Shown: one piece after another, positions 1 to 5,609 of the stretch
Numbering within the stretch: position 1 is the stretch's first letter
How the letters are laid out: the number at the start of each line of letters is the position of its first letter
DNA from: Deltaproteobacteria bacterium CG_4_8_14_3_um_filter_43_13
Lineage (GTDB): Bacteria; Desulfobacterota; UBA8473
Reading direction: 5' to 3'
DNA length: 6,284 nucleotides
Assembly: GCA_002782605.1 (NCBI GenBank)
Contig: PFIF01000193.1
Location: 1 to 6,284 of the forward strand
Made by a program: the position numbers and the translations under genes
Notes under the pieces: generated by a model
Seen by the model: the letters and a program-made list of their open reading frames with translations, nothing else
Database searches by the model: none
What the model was told of the DNA's origin: nothing

Positions 1-1
1 G

Positions 2-502
2 GAGGGGCGAATCGAAGGCATTTACATGGCAGGTTGTATTCATGATCTTGGCAAAATGGCCGTCCCCGCTGAAATACTTAGTAAACCTGGGAAGTTAACT
101 GAAATTGAATTTAATTTGATTAAATGTCACCCTCAAATTGGTTTTGATATCTTAAAGAACATAGATTTCCCATGGCCAATTGAGGATACTATATTTCAAC
201 ATCATGAAAGATTGAATGGTTCTGGATATCCCTCAGGTTTATCCGGCGAAAAGATTATGGTAGAATCAAAAATCTTAGCTGTTGCAGATGTTGTAGAAGC
301 TATCTGCTCTCATCGGACATACAGGCCTGCACTTGGCGTAGAATTTGCTTTGAATGAGATTTCAAGAAATAAAGGTATTCTTTATGATGTAAGTGTAGTT
401 GATGCTTGTTCGAGTATTTCACCTAATGATGGGTTTGAGAAATTATTTCATATATCCAACGATCCGTTCCACCGGTTCGCCGATAAATCCGGCTCCCGTT
501 AA
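2..502 (+). CDS. HD-GYP domain cyclic-di-GMP phosphodiesterase, C-terminal part (5' end outside window)
   Basis: This is the C-terminal half of an HD-GYP phosphodiesterase, a family that hydrolyses the second messenger c-di-GMP. The reading frame is open from base 2, so the internal ATG at 26 is not the true start; 166 residues are visible. In visible numbering the metal-binding HD pair is H14-D15 (HDLGK), followed by a conserved VPAEILSKPGKLT stretch, H43, the double histidine H67-H68 in HHERLNGSGYP (G75-Y76-P77 is the GYP signature, with N replacing the more usual D) and D96 in VADVVEA. The SHRTYRPALG segment is also typical. Sensor domains are expected upstream but lie outside the window. 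After VVDAC the usual helical C-terminus is replaced by about 38 unfamiliar residues ending KSGSR, which suggests the 3' end was altered by recombination. All catalytic residues in the visible part are intact, so the family call is firm. Confidence 0.9.
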   Translation, partial: EGRIEGIYMAGCIHDLGKMAVPAEILSKPGKLTEIEFNLIKCHPQIGFDILKNIDFPWPIEDTIFQHHERLNGSGYPSGLSGEKIMVESKILAVADVVEAICSHRTYRPALGVEFALNEISRNKGILYDVSVVDACSSISPNDGFEKLFHISNDPFHRFADKSGSR

Positions 503-516
503 CCTCGTTGTTATGC
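421..516 (+). other. Possible degenerate integron attC-like site overlapping the HD-GYP 3' end
   Basis: The stretch ends in an arrangement like the 3' half of an attC site: CCGTTAAC, a short spacer, then TTGTTATGC (GTTATGC at 510-516). A weak inverted counterpart starts at ACCTAAT (421-427) followed by GATGGGTTTG; I count about 11 matches in 18 when it is laid against the reverse complement of the 3' end. The HD-GYP stop codon (500-502) lies inside, as is common for genes ending in attC. The core boxes depart from the RYYYAAC/GTTRRRY consensus, and no integrase or second attC is visible, so this is tentative. Confidence 0.2.
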
Positions 517-689
517 AGTAAATTAAATGGAAATTACAGTGGTAAATTTATGTGTAAAAGCTGTTTCAAAATCTTTATAAGATTCAAATAGCGGGACTTT
601 ATGGGGATTATTTATAAATCTGTACGACAGCCGGACTCATTATGGTTCTCTCCAAATTGTAAGTTTTGGGAGAACAAAGAGGATATTTT

Positions 690-1070
690 ATGGGTGATAA
701 ACACGAAGAATGGCTGAAACAAGCTGATTACGATATGGATACTGCCGATGCTATGCACAGCAGTGGTCGTTATTTCTATACTGTTTTTATGTGCCATTTG
801 TCCATCGAAAAAGCTCTGAAAGGTCTCTATTATAAAGTTTTGGATGAAGTACCGCCAAAAACACATAATTTGTTTTATCTGTTGAATAAAATTAACAAAA
901 AACCTGAATTGGAATTAGAAAAATTCATCATAAAGCTGAATACGGCCAGCGTTGCCACTCGCTACCCGGATGATCTGGAAAAAATACAATCTGCCTATAC
1001 CGAAGAAGTCACAAAAGATATAATCACCAAAAGCAAGGACTTATTGAAATGGGTCAAGACGCAGTTTTAA
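690..1070 (+). CDS. HEPN domain protein (putative toxin of a HEPN-MNT pair)
   Basis: This 126-residue all-helical HEPN-family protein is encoded directly before a nucleotidyltransferase, the classic HEPN-MNT arrangement of a type II/VII-like toxin-antitoxin module. The family features visible are HLSIEKALKGLYYK (residues 36-49), PPKTHNLFYLLNK (55-67) and the TRYPDD segment (90-95). In characterised HepT toxins the HEPN domain is a ribonuclease using an RX4-6H motif. I cannot find that spacing here; the nearest is R27 to H36 with eight residues between. The protein may therefore belong to the minimal HEPN branch whose activity is unclear. I chose ATG 690 because AGAGGA at 678-683 lies six bases upstream; a TTG at 666 would add eight residues and place that ribosome site inside the gene. 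The 3' end overlaps the next gene by 22 bases, implying translational coupling. Confidence 0.85.
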   Translation: MGDKHEEWLKQADYDMDTADAMHSSGRYFYTVFMCHLSIEKALKGLYYKVLDEVPPKTHNLFYLLNKINKKPELELEKFIIKLNTASVATRYPDDLEKIQSAYTEEVTKDIITKSKDLLKWVKTQF

Positions 1071-1363
1071 AAACCATCAGGCAATTCAAAAAAGCGTTAG
1101 AGTCAATCAACATTCGGGTTGAACAACTTATCTTATATGGTTCTCATGCTGTTGACACAGCCCGTGAGGATAGCGATATTGACGTGGTTGTCATCTCGCC
1201 GAGTTTTTCTGATAAGAGTTATTGGGAACGCATTGATATTTTAACTGAAGCCATTTACAAAGTCTTTGCTCCCATCGAGGCGTCTGCGTTTACACCTGAA
1301 GAATGGAAGACTGAAAAATCTTTAATTGTGGATTATGCTAAGAATGGCGTCTTAGTGAAGTGA
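1049..1363 (+). CDS. MNT-type minimal nucleotidyltransferase (putative antitoxin)
   Basis: This 104-residue protein belongs to the minimal DNA polymerase beta-like nucleotidyltransferases. It shows the complete GSX10DXD active-site motif: G31-S32, then D43-I44-D45 within YGSHAVDTAREDSDIDVVV. A third acidic residue is probably E77 in APIEASAFTPEEW. In studied HepT-MntA pairs the MNT protein neutralises the HEPN toxin by transferring AMP groups to it; with the full motif intact, this copy should be able to bind nucleotide and metal and catalyse transfer. Its ATG lies inside the end of the HEPN gene, with AAGGA at 1034-1038 as a likely ribosome site. The pair is probably one transcript. The length is normal for the family. 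The exact biological role, whether defence, plasmid or genomic stabilisation, cannot be read from this window. Confidence 0.88.
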   Translation: MGQDAVLKTIRQFKKALESINIRVEQLILYGSHAVDTAREDSDIDVVVISPSFSDKSYWERIDILTEAIYKVFAPIEASAFTPEEWKTEKSLIVDYAKNGVLVK

Positions 1364-1367
1364 GACG

Positions 1368-1460
1368 ATGCTAACCAATAAGGAAGTGGATGCTTTGCGC
1401 CGCTTATCTCAACGTCGAGCCTGTAGAAAAAGTCTATTTTTAAGATTTTTTAAAAAATGA
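1368..1460 (+). CDS. Possible 30-residue ORF, perhaps the start of a gene cut by the MITE-like element
   Basis: An ATG four bases after the MNT stop opens a 30-codon frame beginning MLTNKEVDALRRLSQRR and ending FFKK. From base 1416 onward the frame runs into the terminal repeat of the MITE-like element, so its last 14 or so codons are element-derived. It could be the N-terminus of a third operon gene interrupted by insertion, or chance. I recognise no family, and the ribosome site is weak. Confidence 0.2.
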   Translation: MLTNKEVDALRRLSQRRACRKSLFLRFFKK

Positions 1461-1528
1461 TATTTAATAAAAACAGGGGTTACAAAGTTCCCAATTGTTG
1501 ATGCATGGGTTTTTCTACAGACTCGTTA
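1411..1528 (+). repeat. MITE-like element with 16-bp terminal inverted repeats (IS1182-type ends)
   Basis: CGAGCCTGTAGAAAAA at 1416-1431 and TTTTTCTACAGACTCG at 1510-1525 are inverted copies matching at 15 of 16 positions. They bound a 110-bp AT-rich unit with no gene. The same terminal sequence bounds the deleted IS1182-type element at 5638-5937, so this is best read as a non-autonomous derivative mobilised by such a transposase. The right end continues as TTA, also shared with the other element. No clear target duplication is seen. The unit ends a few bases before the GGAGG of the acyl-CoA dehydrogenase, so it forms part of that gene's leader and could fold into a hairpin in the transcript. 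Confidence 0.7.
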
Positions 1529-1543
1529 TATTGGAGGTACAGG

Positions 1544-2677
1544 ATGATCTTTAAATTGACAGAAGAACAGGAAGCCGTAAAGAGGATGGTTAAAAACTTT
1601 GCAGAGAAAGAGTTGGCTCCTTATGTGGATGAGTGGGAAGAGAAAGAGATTTTCCCCAGGGAAGCCTTTAAAAAGATAGCGGAACTGGGGCTTTTTGGCA
1701 TGACATGCCCGGAAGAATATGGCGGTACAAATATGGGATTTTTGACATCCGCCATAATATATGAAGAACTTGGAAAAACATACAGGGCTATGAGTTATGT
1801 GTCGATTAACAATCTTGTTTGCTTTCTCATTTATAAAAACGGGAATGAAGAACAGAGAAAAAGATGGGTAATCCCCCTGGCTAAAGGAGATCTATTCGGG
1901 GGCTTTGCCCTCACAGAACCCAATGCTGGTTCTGATGCAGCAGCCATTCAGACCTCTGCAGAAAAGAGAGGCGATGGTTACGTCCTGAATGGGAGCAAAA
2001 TCTTCATCAGCGCTGGTGGAGAGGCCGATATTTATACCGTAGTGGCAAAAACCGACAAAGAAAAAGGGGCTTCTGGTGCCAGTCTTTTTGTAGTCGAAAA
2101 GGGAACCTCTGGTTTTTCCTTTGGTAAAATAGAAAAAAAGATGGGGATGTGCTCTTACCCCACAAGGGAGCTGATATTTGATGATTGTATCGTTTCTAAG
2201 GAACATCTTTTAGGTGATGAAGGTAAGGGTTTCAAGATGATAATGGAGGCCCTCGATGGGGGAAGGATAAACATAGGTGCGATATCCGTAGGTCTTGCTC
2301 AAGGAGCTCTGGACAAGGCGTTGAGTTATTCCAAAGAGCGAATTCAGTTCGGCAAGGCCATCTCAGAGTTTCAGGGGATACAGTTTATGCTTGCAGACAT
2401 GGCTACAGAAATAGAAGCTGCAAGACTTCTCGTCTACAAAGCCGCTTATATGAAAGATCAAGGACTTAAGGTAACGAAAGAGGCTGCCATGGCAAAGAGA
2501 TTCGCCACAGATGTAGCCATGAAGGTTACAACCGATGCTGTCCAGATACTGGGCGGATATGGATATATGAAGGATTACACTGTTGAAAGATACATGCGGG
2601 AGGCCAAGGTAGGACAGATCGTTGAAGGAACCAATCAGATTCAAAGGGTAGTTATTGCGAGAGAATTGTTAAAGTAG
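1544..2677 (+). CDS. Acyl-CoA dehydrogenase (FAD-dependent)
   Basis: This 377-residue protein is a full-length member of the acyl-CoA dehydrogenase family, which introduces the alpha-beta double bond into acyl-CoA thioesters in the cytoplasm and passes electrons from FAD to electron-transfer flavoprotein. Both family signatures are present: ALTEPNAGSDAAA (residues 122-134, flavin and substrate binding) and QILGGYGYMKDYTVERYMRE (334-353). The catalytic base is most likely E361 in VEGTNQIQR, the position used by short- and medium-chain enzymes. The RIQFG segment (266-270) is the usual FAD-contact region. I chose ATG 1544 because GGAGG at 1533-1537 has ideal spacing and MIFKLTEEQ matches the family N-terminus; an in-frame ATG at 1505 would begin inside the MITE-like element. 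Chain length or branched substrate specificity cannot be fixed from sequence alone. No etfAB or other beta-oxidation genes are adjacent, so it appears to be a stand-alone gene. Confidence 0.93.
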   Translation: MIFKLTEEQEAVKRMVKNFAEKELAPYVDEWEEKEIFPREAFKKIAELGLFGMTCPEEYGGTNMGFLTSAIIYEELGKTYRAMSYVSINNLVCFLIYKNGNEEQRKRWVIPLAKGDLFGGFALTEPNAGSDAAAIQTSAEKRGDGYVLNGSKIFISAGGEADIYTVVAKTDKEKGASGASLFVVEKGTSGFSFGKIEKKMGMCSYPTRELIFDDCIVSKEHLLGDEGKGFKMIMEALDGGRINIGAISVGLAQGALDKALSYSKERIQFGKAISEFQGIQFMLADMATEIEAARLLVYKAAYMKDQGLKVTKEAAMAKRFATDVAMKVTTDAVQILGGYGYMKDYTVERYMREAKVGQIVEGTNQIQRVVIARELLK

Positions 2678-2702
2678 GGGCGGGGTTAGACCCCGCCCTT
2701 AC
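2674..2702 (+). terminator. GC-rich palindrome over the acyl-CoA dehydrogenase stop codon; terminator-like
   Basis: GTAGGGGCGGGGT (2674-2686) pairs with ACCCCGCCCTTAC (2690-2702) across a three-base loop, giving a 13-bp stem with one G-T pair. The TAG stop (2675-2677) is inside the stem. The core could end transcription, but only two T residues follow the GC part before ACAC, so it is a weak intrinsic terminator. The symmetric shape also fits a dispersed palindromic repeat that provides the stop codon. Confidence 0.5.
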
Positions 2703-2717
2703 ACAATGTGATTTTCT

Positions 2718-3254
2718 ATGAAGATATTGCTACACGTCTGTTGTGCAAACTGTACTATCTATCCTGTCCAAGAACTTAGGAAAGATGGCATAGAGGTCTT
2801 TGGGGTTTTTTATAACCCTAATATCCATCCTTATCAAGAATACAGAAGAAGGCTTGAGACTGTAAAAGAATATTCGGACAGGATTGATTTAAGGATGACT
2901 TACCATGATGAATATGCACTCGAAGAGTTCTTGCAAAATGTGGTCTTTAGGGAAAATGAACGGTGCTGGTATTGTTATTACACCCGTTTGAAACGAGCAG
3001 CTCAGCTGGCAAAGAGAGAAAAATTTGACTTTTTCACCACAACCCTGTTATATAGTAAATTCCAAAAGCATGAAAAGGTGAAAGAGATTGGGGAGGAATT
3101 GGCCAGGGAGTATGGGGTTAAATTCTACTATAGGGATTTTCGTAAGGGATGGAAGGCTGGCATAGAGATATCAAACGATCTTGGATTGTATCGTCAGCAG
3201 TACTGCGGCTGTATTTACAGCGAAAAGGAAAGATATCTACATGCATCGCAATAA
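2718..3254 (+). CDS. queH: Epoxyqueuosine reductase QueH (DUF208 family)
   Basis: This 178-residue protein matches QueH, the non-cobalamin enzyme that reduces epoxyqueuosine to queuosine at the wobble base of tRNAs with GUN anticodons, replacing QueG. The family cysteines are present: C8-C9 in HVCCANC and C83/C86 in CWYCYYTR, which in characterised QueH hold an iron-sulfur cluster, plus the C-terminal C163-G-C165 in QQYCGCIYS. The FFTTTLLYSKFQKHEKV segment and the FYYRDFRKGW segment are also typical. The MKILLHVCC start is the family's usual N-terminus, although only a poor ribosome site precedes it. It lies 40 bases after the acyl-CoA dehydrogenase stop, separated by the GC-rich palindrome, so it may be transcribed independently or by read-through. 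No other queuosine genes are visible in the window. Confidence 0.92.
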   Translation: MKILLHVCCANCTIYPVQELRKDGIEVFGVFYNPNIHPYQEYRRRLETVKEYSDRIDLRMTYHDEYALEEFLQNVVFRENERCWYCYYTRLKRAAQLAKREKFDFFTTTLLYSKFQKHEKVKEIGEELAREYGVKFYYRDFRKGWKAGIEISNDLGLYRQQYCGCIYSEKERYLHASQ

Positions 3255-3474
3255 GTATCCTTTTGACCTTGTTCTTTTATCTTTTTAGAAGATGAGCAAG
3301 GGGGTGAACTTCAGACAAAACTCTGTTGTAAAAAAACATCAGTTTGTACAAAAGTGTGTTGTTTAATATACATGGTATCTACTTGAAAGGTAATGTAGTA
3401 TAAAAAAATGCCTCTACTCCGCAAATTTTTAATATGTGTAGTATCTTGTTTTTATTGGATTAATTAGTAAACTA

Positions 3475-3494
3475 CTACCGGCTGAAGCCGGTAG
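3475..3494. repeat. Subterminal hairpin of the IS200-type element (tnpA 3' side)
   Basis: CTACCGGC pairs perfectly with GCCGGTAG around a TGAA loop. Hairpins near the ends are what the Y1 transposase TnpA recognises in single-stranded DNA. It lies 24 bases outside the tnpA stop codon. Confidence 0.75.
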
Positions 3495-3517
3495 CTTTGA
3501 CATCGGCTGCAAGCCGA

Positions 3518-3955
3518 CTAAAGTTCATCATCAATCTTGAAGTCACCATCGGGAGGTTCTTGTCCTTGTTGCTCAATGTATTTGATTATCACCTCATCTG
3601 TGACATTACCGGACGTCGCAACAAAGTACCCTCGTGCCCACATATGACGTCCCCAAAATTCCCGACTCAACCTCTTGTATTCCATCATCATTTTTCGGGA
3701 TGTTTTCCCCTTGATGGACTTTACCAACTGGCTCACTGAGATGTGCGGAGGTGCCGAAACGAATATGTGTACATGATCCCGCGATATATGACCCTTGATA
3801 ATATCCACATCGTTCGCCTTACATATCTCGCGGATTAAATCCCGCACCCTCTGGGCAATATCAGCACGCAGTATTGGCTTGCGGTATTTCGTGATCCAAA
3901 CAATGTGATACTTAATATCATATACAGTATGACTTGATTTCCGATAATGCTCCAT
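3518..3955 (-). CDS. tnpA: IS200/IS605-family Y1 transposase TnpA
   Basis: This 145-residue protein is a small HUH-class tyrosine transposase that cuts and joins single-stranded DNA ends of its element. The metal-binding HUH motif is H61-V62-H63 in RDHVHIFVSAPP. The catalytic tyrosine is most likely Y126 in the late helix VIIKYIEQQ. The N-terminal YDIKYHIVWITKYRKPIL and the SREFWGRHMWARGYFVATSG segments are hallmark family sequences. The length is normal, with no frameshift, so the enzyme appears intact. The ATG at 3955 directly follows a repeat that recurs at the stop codon. A ribosome site is not obvious, which fits the low expression known for this family. The C-terminal tail is acidic (PPDGDFKIDDEL) and ordinary for relatives. 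Confidence 0.95.
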   Translation of the reverse strand: MEHYRKSSHTVYDIKYHIVWITKYRKPILRADIAQRVRDLIREICKANDVDIIKGHISRDHVHIFVSAPPHISVSQLVKSIKGKTSRKMMMEYKRLSREFWGRHMWARGYFVATSGNVTDEVIIKYIEQQGQEPPDGDFKIDDEL

Positions 3956-3974
3956 ACCGCAAGCATACTAAAGT

Positions 3975-4018
3975 CTTCGCCTAAAGGCGAGGGTTTTTCC
4001 CCCATTCCCCGAGGGGGA
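3975..4018. repeat. Subterminal hairpins of the IS200-type element (tnpA 5' side)
   Basis: Two stems lie upstream of tnpA: CTTCGCC with GGCGAGG (3975-3992, one G-T pair, four-base loop), then CCCCC at 3999-4003 with GGGGG at 4013-4017. The first is the probable transposase-recognition hairpin; the second lies near the presumed element end and may also be part of the transposon or a flanking terminator. Confidence 0.55.
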
Positions 4019-4131
4019 CAATAAATATATGGAATTAATTTAAGGGAAAGCAGTGGTTGCTTTAATTAATTGGGCATAAATGTTGCAGCATTTTAATCAG
4101 TTAAATCTCTATTTAAGGAATCTTTAAGCTT

Positions 4132-5052
4132 ATGTATCAGAAAACAATTGCCAGGCAAGTAAGTTTTACGGGTATCGGACTGCATTTGGGGAAAAAGGTA
4201 AACGTTACCATTAGACCTGCGAATGTAGATCATGGAATTATATTTTTGAGGACAGACATGCCGGAGCCTGTGGAGATTAAGGCTGATGCTGCAAGCGTTG
4301 TTGACACGAAATTAGCTACAACCCTTGGATATAATGGAGCAAAGATATCTACTGTTGAACATTTATTAGCAGCATTCATGGGGCTTGGAATAGACAATGC
4401 ACTGGTGGAGATTGATTCCTCCGAAGTACCCATTATGGATGGCAGTGCTTCTCCTTTTGTCTATCTTTTGAAAACTGCTGGCATTAGAACTCAAAAAAAG
4501 CCTAAAAAATTTCTGATAATAAAAAGGGTTATAAGGGTTTCTGATGGAGATAAGAGGGTTATTTTAGCCCCTTTTAAAGGGCTTAAAATTACATATACCG
4601 TGGATTTTGATCATCCCCTCATAGCAAATCAATCCTACTCTGCGGAATTCTCTAACGGAACTTTTGAGAGAGAAATATCCAGGGCTCGTACTTTTGGCTT
4701 CTTAAAGGATGTTGAGGTTCTCAAGGCAAATGGTTTAGCAAAAGGGGGCTCTCTGGATAATGCGATTGTTGTGGGGGATTTCAGAATTATAAATGATGAT
4801 GGGTTGAGATTCCCCGATGAATTTGTTCGCCATAAAATACTGGATTCTATTGGAGATCTCAGTTTGCTAGGTGTTCCTGTTATTGGTCATCTTATAGCTT
4901 ATAAATCGGGCCATTCTCTAAATTATAGTTTGATGAAGAAGGTTATCTCTAATAAAAAGAACTGGAAGTTGATAGAGGTCTGTAACGAAGAATTTGAGAG
5001 ATACAATGTTCCTTCCTTTGAATTATTGAAACAAGTACCAGCTTCAGCCTAA
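4132..5052 (+). CDS. lpxC: UDP-3-O-acyl-N-acetylglucosamine deacetylase LpxC
   Basis: LpxC is the zinc-dependent deacetylase that carries out the committed step of lipid A synthesis in the cytoplasm. The 306-residue product has the normal length. Zinc ligands are visible as H77 in STVEHLLAA, and H234 and D238 in FVRHKILDSIGD; E76 is the likely general base and H261 in KSGHSLN the active-site histidine. Other signatures include TGIGLHLGKK (13-22), DSSEVPIMDGSASPF (95-109) and ARTFGF (185-190). Start choice rests on the MYQKTIARQVSFTGIGLH N-terminus; AAGGA at 4115-4119 is a rather distant ribosome site, with 12 bases between. A weak promoter-like pair, TTGGGC at 4070 and TTTAAT at 4092 with 16 bases between, could drive it. 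It stands alone here, without lpxA, lpxD or fabZ, with an IS200-type element upstream. Its presence is the best evidence for a Gram-negative host. Confidence 0.97.
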   Translation: MYQKTIARQVSFTGIGLHLGKKVNVTIRPANVDHGIIFLRTDMPEPVEIKADAASVVDTKLATTLGYNGAKISTVEHLLAAFMGLGIDNALVEIDSSEVPIMDGSASPFVYLLKTAGIRTQKKPKKFLIIKRVIRVSDGDKRVILAPFKGLKITYTVDFDHPLIANQSYSAEFSNGTFEREISRARTFGFLKDVEVLKANGLAKGGSLDNAIVVGDFRIINDDGLRFPDEFVRHKILDSIGDLSLLGVPVIGHLIAYKSGHSLNYSLMKKVISNKKNWKLIEVCNEEFERYNVPSFELLKQVPASA

Positions 5053-5155
5053 CTCCCTTCTCTATACCCATTGAGACCTTTGTACAGCCTGCTAAGAGCT
5101 TTCAAAAATTACCACTTTCCGCTTCAGGATTACTTGAATTCACAAACTCGCCCTT

Positions 5156-5186
5156 CCTGCCTGTGCGCAGCAAGCAGACAGGTGGG
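5156..5186. repeat. REP-like imperfect palindrome
   Basis: CCTGCCTGT at 5156-5164 pairs with ACAGGTGGG at 5178-5186 (two G-T pairs), with a loop containing GCGCAGCAAGCAG. The shape and composition resemble dispersed extragenic palindromes, but no second copy lies in this window, so repeat status is inferred. It lies in the gap between lpxC and the truncated HD gene, which converge on it. Confidence 0.45.
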
Positions 5187-5211
5187 CTCATCAAGGCTCT
5201 TTTATGAGCCC
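5184..5211. terminator. Perfect 8-bp hairpin between converging genes; possible terminator
   Basis: GGGCTCAT (5184-5191) pairs with ATGAGCCC (5204-5211) around a 12-base loop. It lies between the ends of lpxC and the truncated HD gene and overlaps the foot of the preceding palindrome by three bases. Neither strand has a run of T after the stem, so a Rho-independent role is weakly supported. Confidence 0.35.
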
Positions 5212-5246
5212 TTCGACCATCATAAACCTTTCGTCTGGTTTTAATT

Positions 5247-5609
5247 TTAATAATCTCCCCAAGATTGCCACCCTTTGTGGTGGTATCTGATGATTTTAGC
5301 TGAGTCCTTTAGCCAAGGTATGTTGTTGAGTAAAAGTTCACCACGAATGCAATGATCTTCGAGATTTTCAACCTCAAAATTCCGAAGGGAGATTTTTTCC
5401 TCCAATGAAAAAGCACCGATATCATGAAGCAGTGCCGCTATAAAAATTTTTCCCAATCTTTCACCTGAAAGTCTTGCTGCTTTCCCCATTTCCCATACAA
5501 CAAAGGCTGTCCTTTGTTGATGCTGTATCAATAAAGGACTGGCCAAATCCATGGCGTCGGAAAGTGAAAGGACCAGATTCCCTAAATTAACGGTAATATT
5601 ACGCTGCAT
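5247..5609 (-). CDS. Truncated HD-domain (HD-GYP-like) signalling protein, probable remnant
   Basis: The 120-residue product is the N-terminal part of an HD-domain phosphohydrolase-like regulator. Visible family features are LSLSDAMDLASPLLIQHQQRTA (LSLSDAMDL 14-22, H30), the HD pair H62-D63 in AALLHDIGAFSLEEK, H86, and the double histidine H110-H111 in IIRYHHKGWQSWG. Proteins of this type normally continue far beyond the double histidine through the rest of the metal site and often into sensor or kinase domains; here a TAA follows WGDY and I find no continuation in other frames downstream. The start is supported by a strong AGGAGGG at 5614-5620. The upstream leader contains the end of the deleted IS1182-type element. 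The product lacks part of the metal-binding core, so catalytic activity is unlikely. Either the 3' part was lost by recombination near the palindromes, or a premature stop arose first and the rest decayed. Confidence 0.75.
   Translation of the reverse strand: MQRNITVNLGNLVLSLSDAMDLASPLLIQHQQRTAFVVWEMGKAARLSGERLGKIFIAALLHDIGAFSLEEKISLRNFEVENLEDHCIRGELLLNNIPWLKDSAKIIRYHHKGWQSWGDY

Larger units (their letters stand above)
3475..4018 (-). mobile_element. IS200/IS605-family element carrying tnpA only (boundaries approximate)
   Basis: The element is centred on a Y1 transposase gene on the minus strand and has foldable subterminal sequences on both sides, as expected for this family of single-strand transposons. 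At the tnpA 3' side lie a perfect 8-bp stem CTACCGGC/GCCGGTAG with TGAA loop (3475-3494) and a 6-bp stem TCGGCT/AGCCGA (3503-3517). On the 5' side lie CTTCGCC/GGCGAGG (3975-3992) and CCCCC/GGGGG (3999-4017). No tnpB is present, as in IS200 proper. No target duplication is expected. The cleavage points were not resolved, so the ends may be off by tens of bases. It sits between queH and lpxC, opposite in direction to both. Confidence 0.8.

Noticed and set aside
666..689. TTG start adding eight residues to the HEPN protein
   Set aside because: The clear AGAGGA ribosome site at 678-683 would be inside the gene; ATG 690 is better placed.
612..866. Minus-strand open frame opposite the HEPN gene start
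   Set aside because: No family resemblance, and it overlaps a well-supported gene on the other strand.
1505..1543. In-frame ATG extension giving the acyl-CoA dehydrogenase 13 extra N-terminal residues
   Set aside because: The extension lies mostly in the MITE-like terminal repeat, lacks a ribosome site and is absent from the family N-terminus; ATG 1544 has a well-spaced GGAGG.
1892..2644. Two minus-strand open frames opposite the acyl-CoA dehydrogenase
   Set aside because: They lie wholly within a full-length conserved gene, show no recognisable domain and have no ribosome site; they are shadows.
3255..3470. AT-rich gap between queH and the IS200-type element, checked for an RNA gene or small ORF
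   Set aside because: Only runs of A and T and a repeated GTAGTAT were seen; no stable fold, tRNA-like shape or convincing frame.
3497..3739. Plus-strand open frame opposite tnpA
   Set aside because: It is the complement of the conserved HUH transposase and has no recognisable features.
3475..4018. Hairpins around tnpA considered as a CRISPR-like or guide-RNA locus (as with IS605 omega RNA)
   Set aside because: There is no tnpB and no repeat-spacer periodicity; the hairpins are accounted for as IS200 subterminal structures.
4230..4433. Minus-strand open frame inside lpxC
   Set aside because: It is antisense to the zinc-binding region of a clearly intact lpxC, without independent support.
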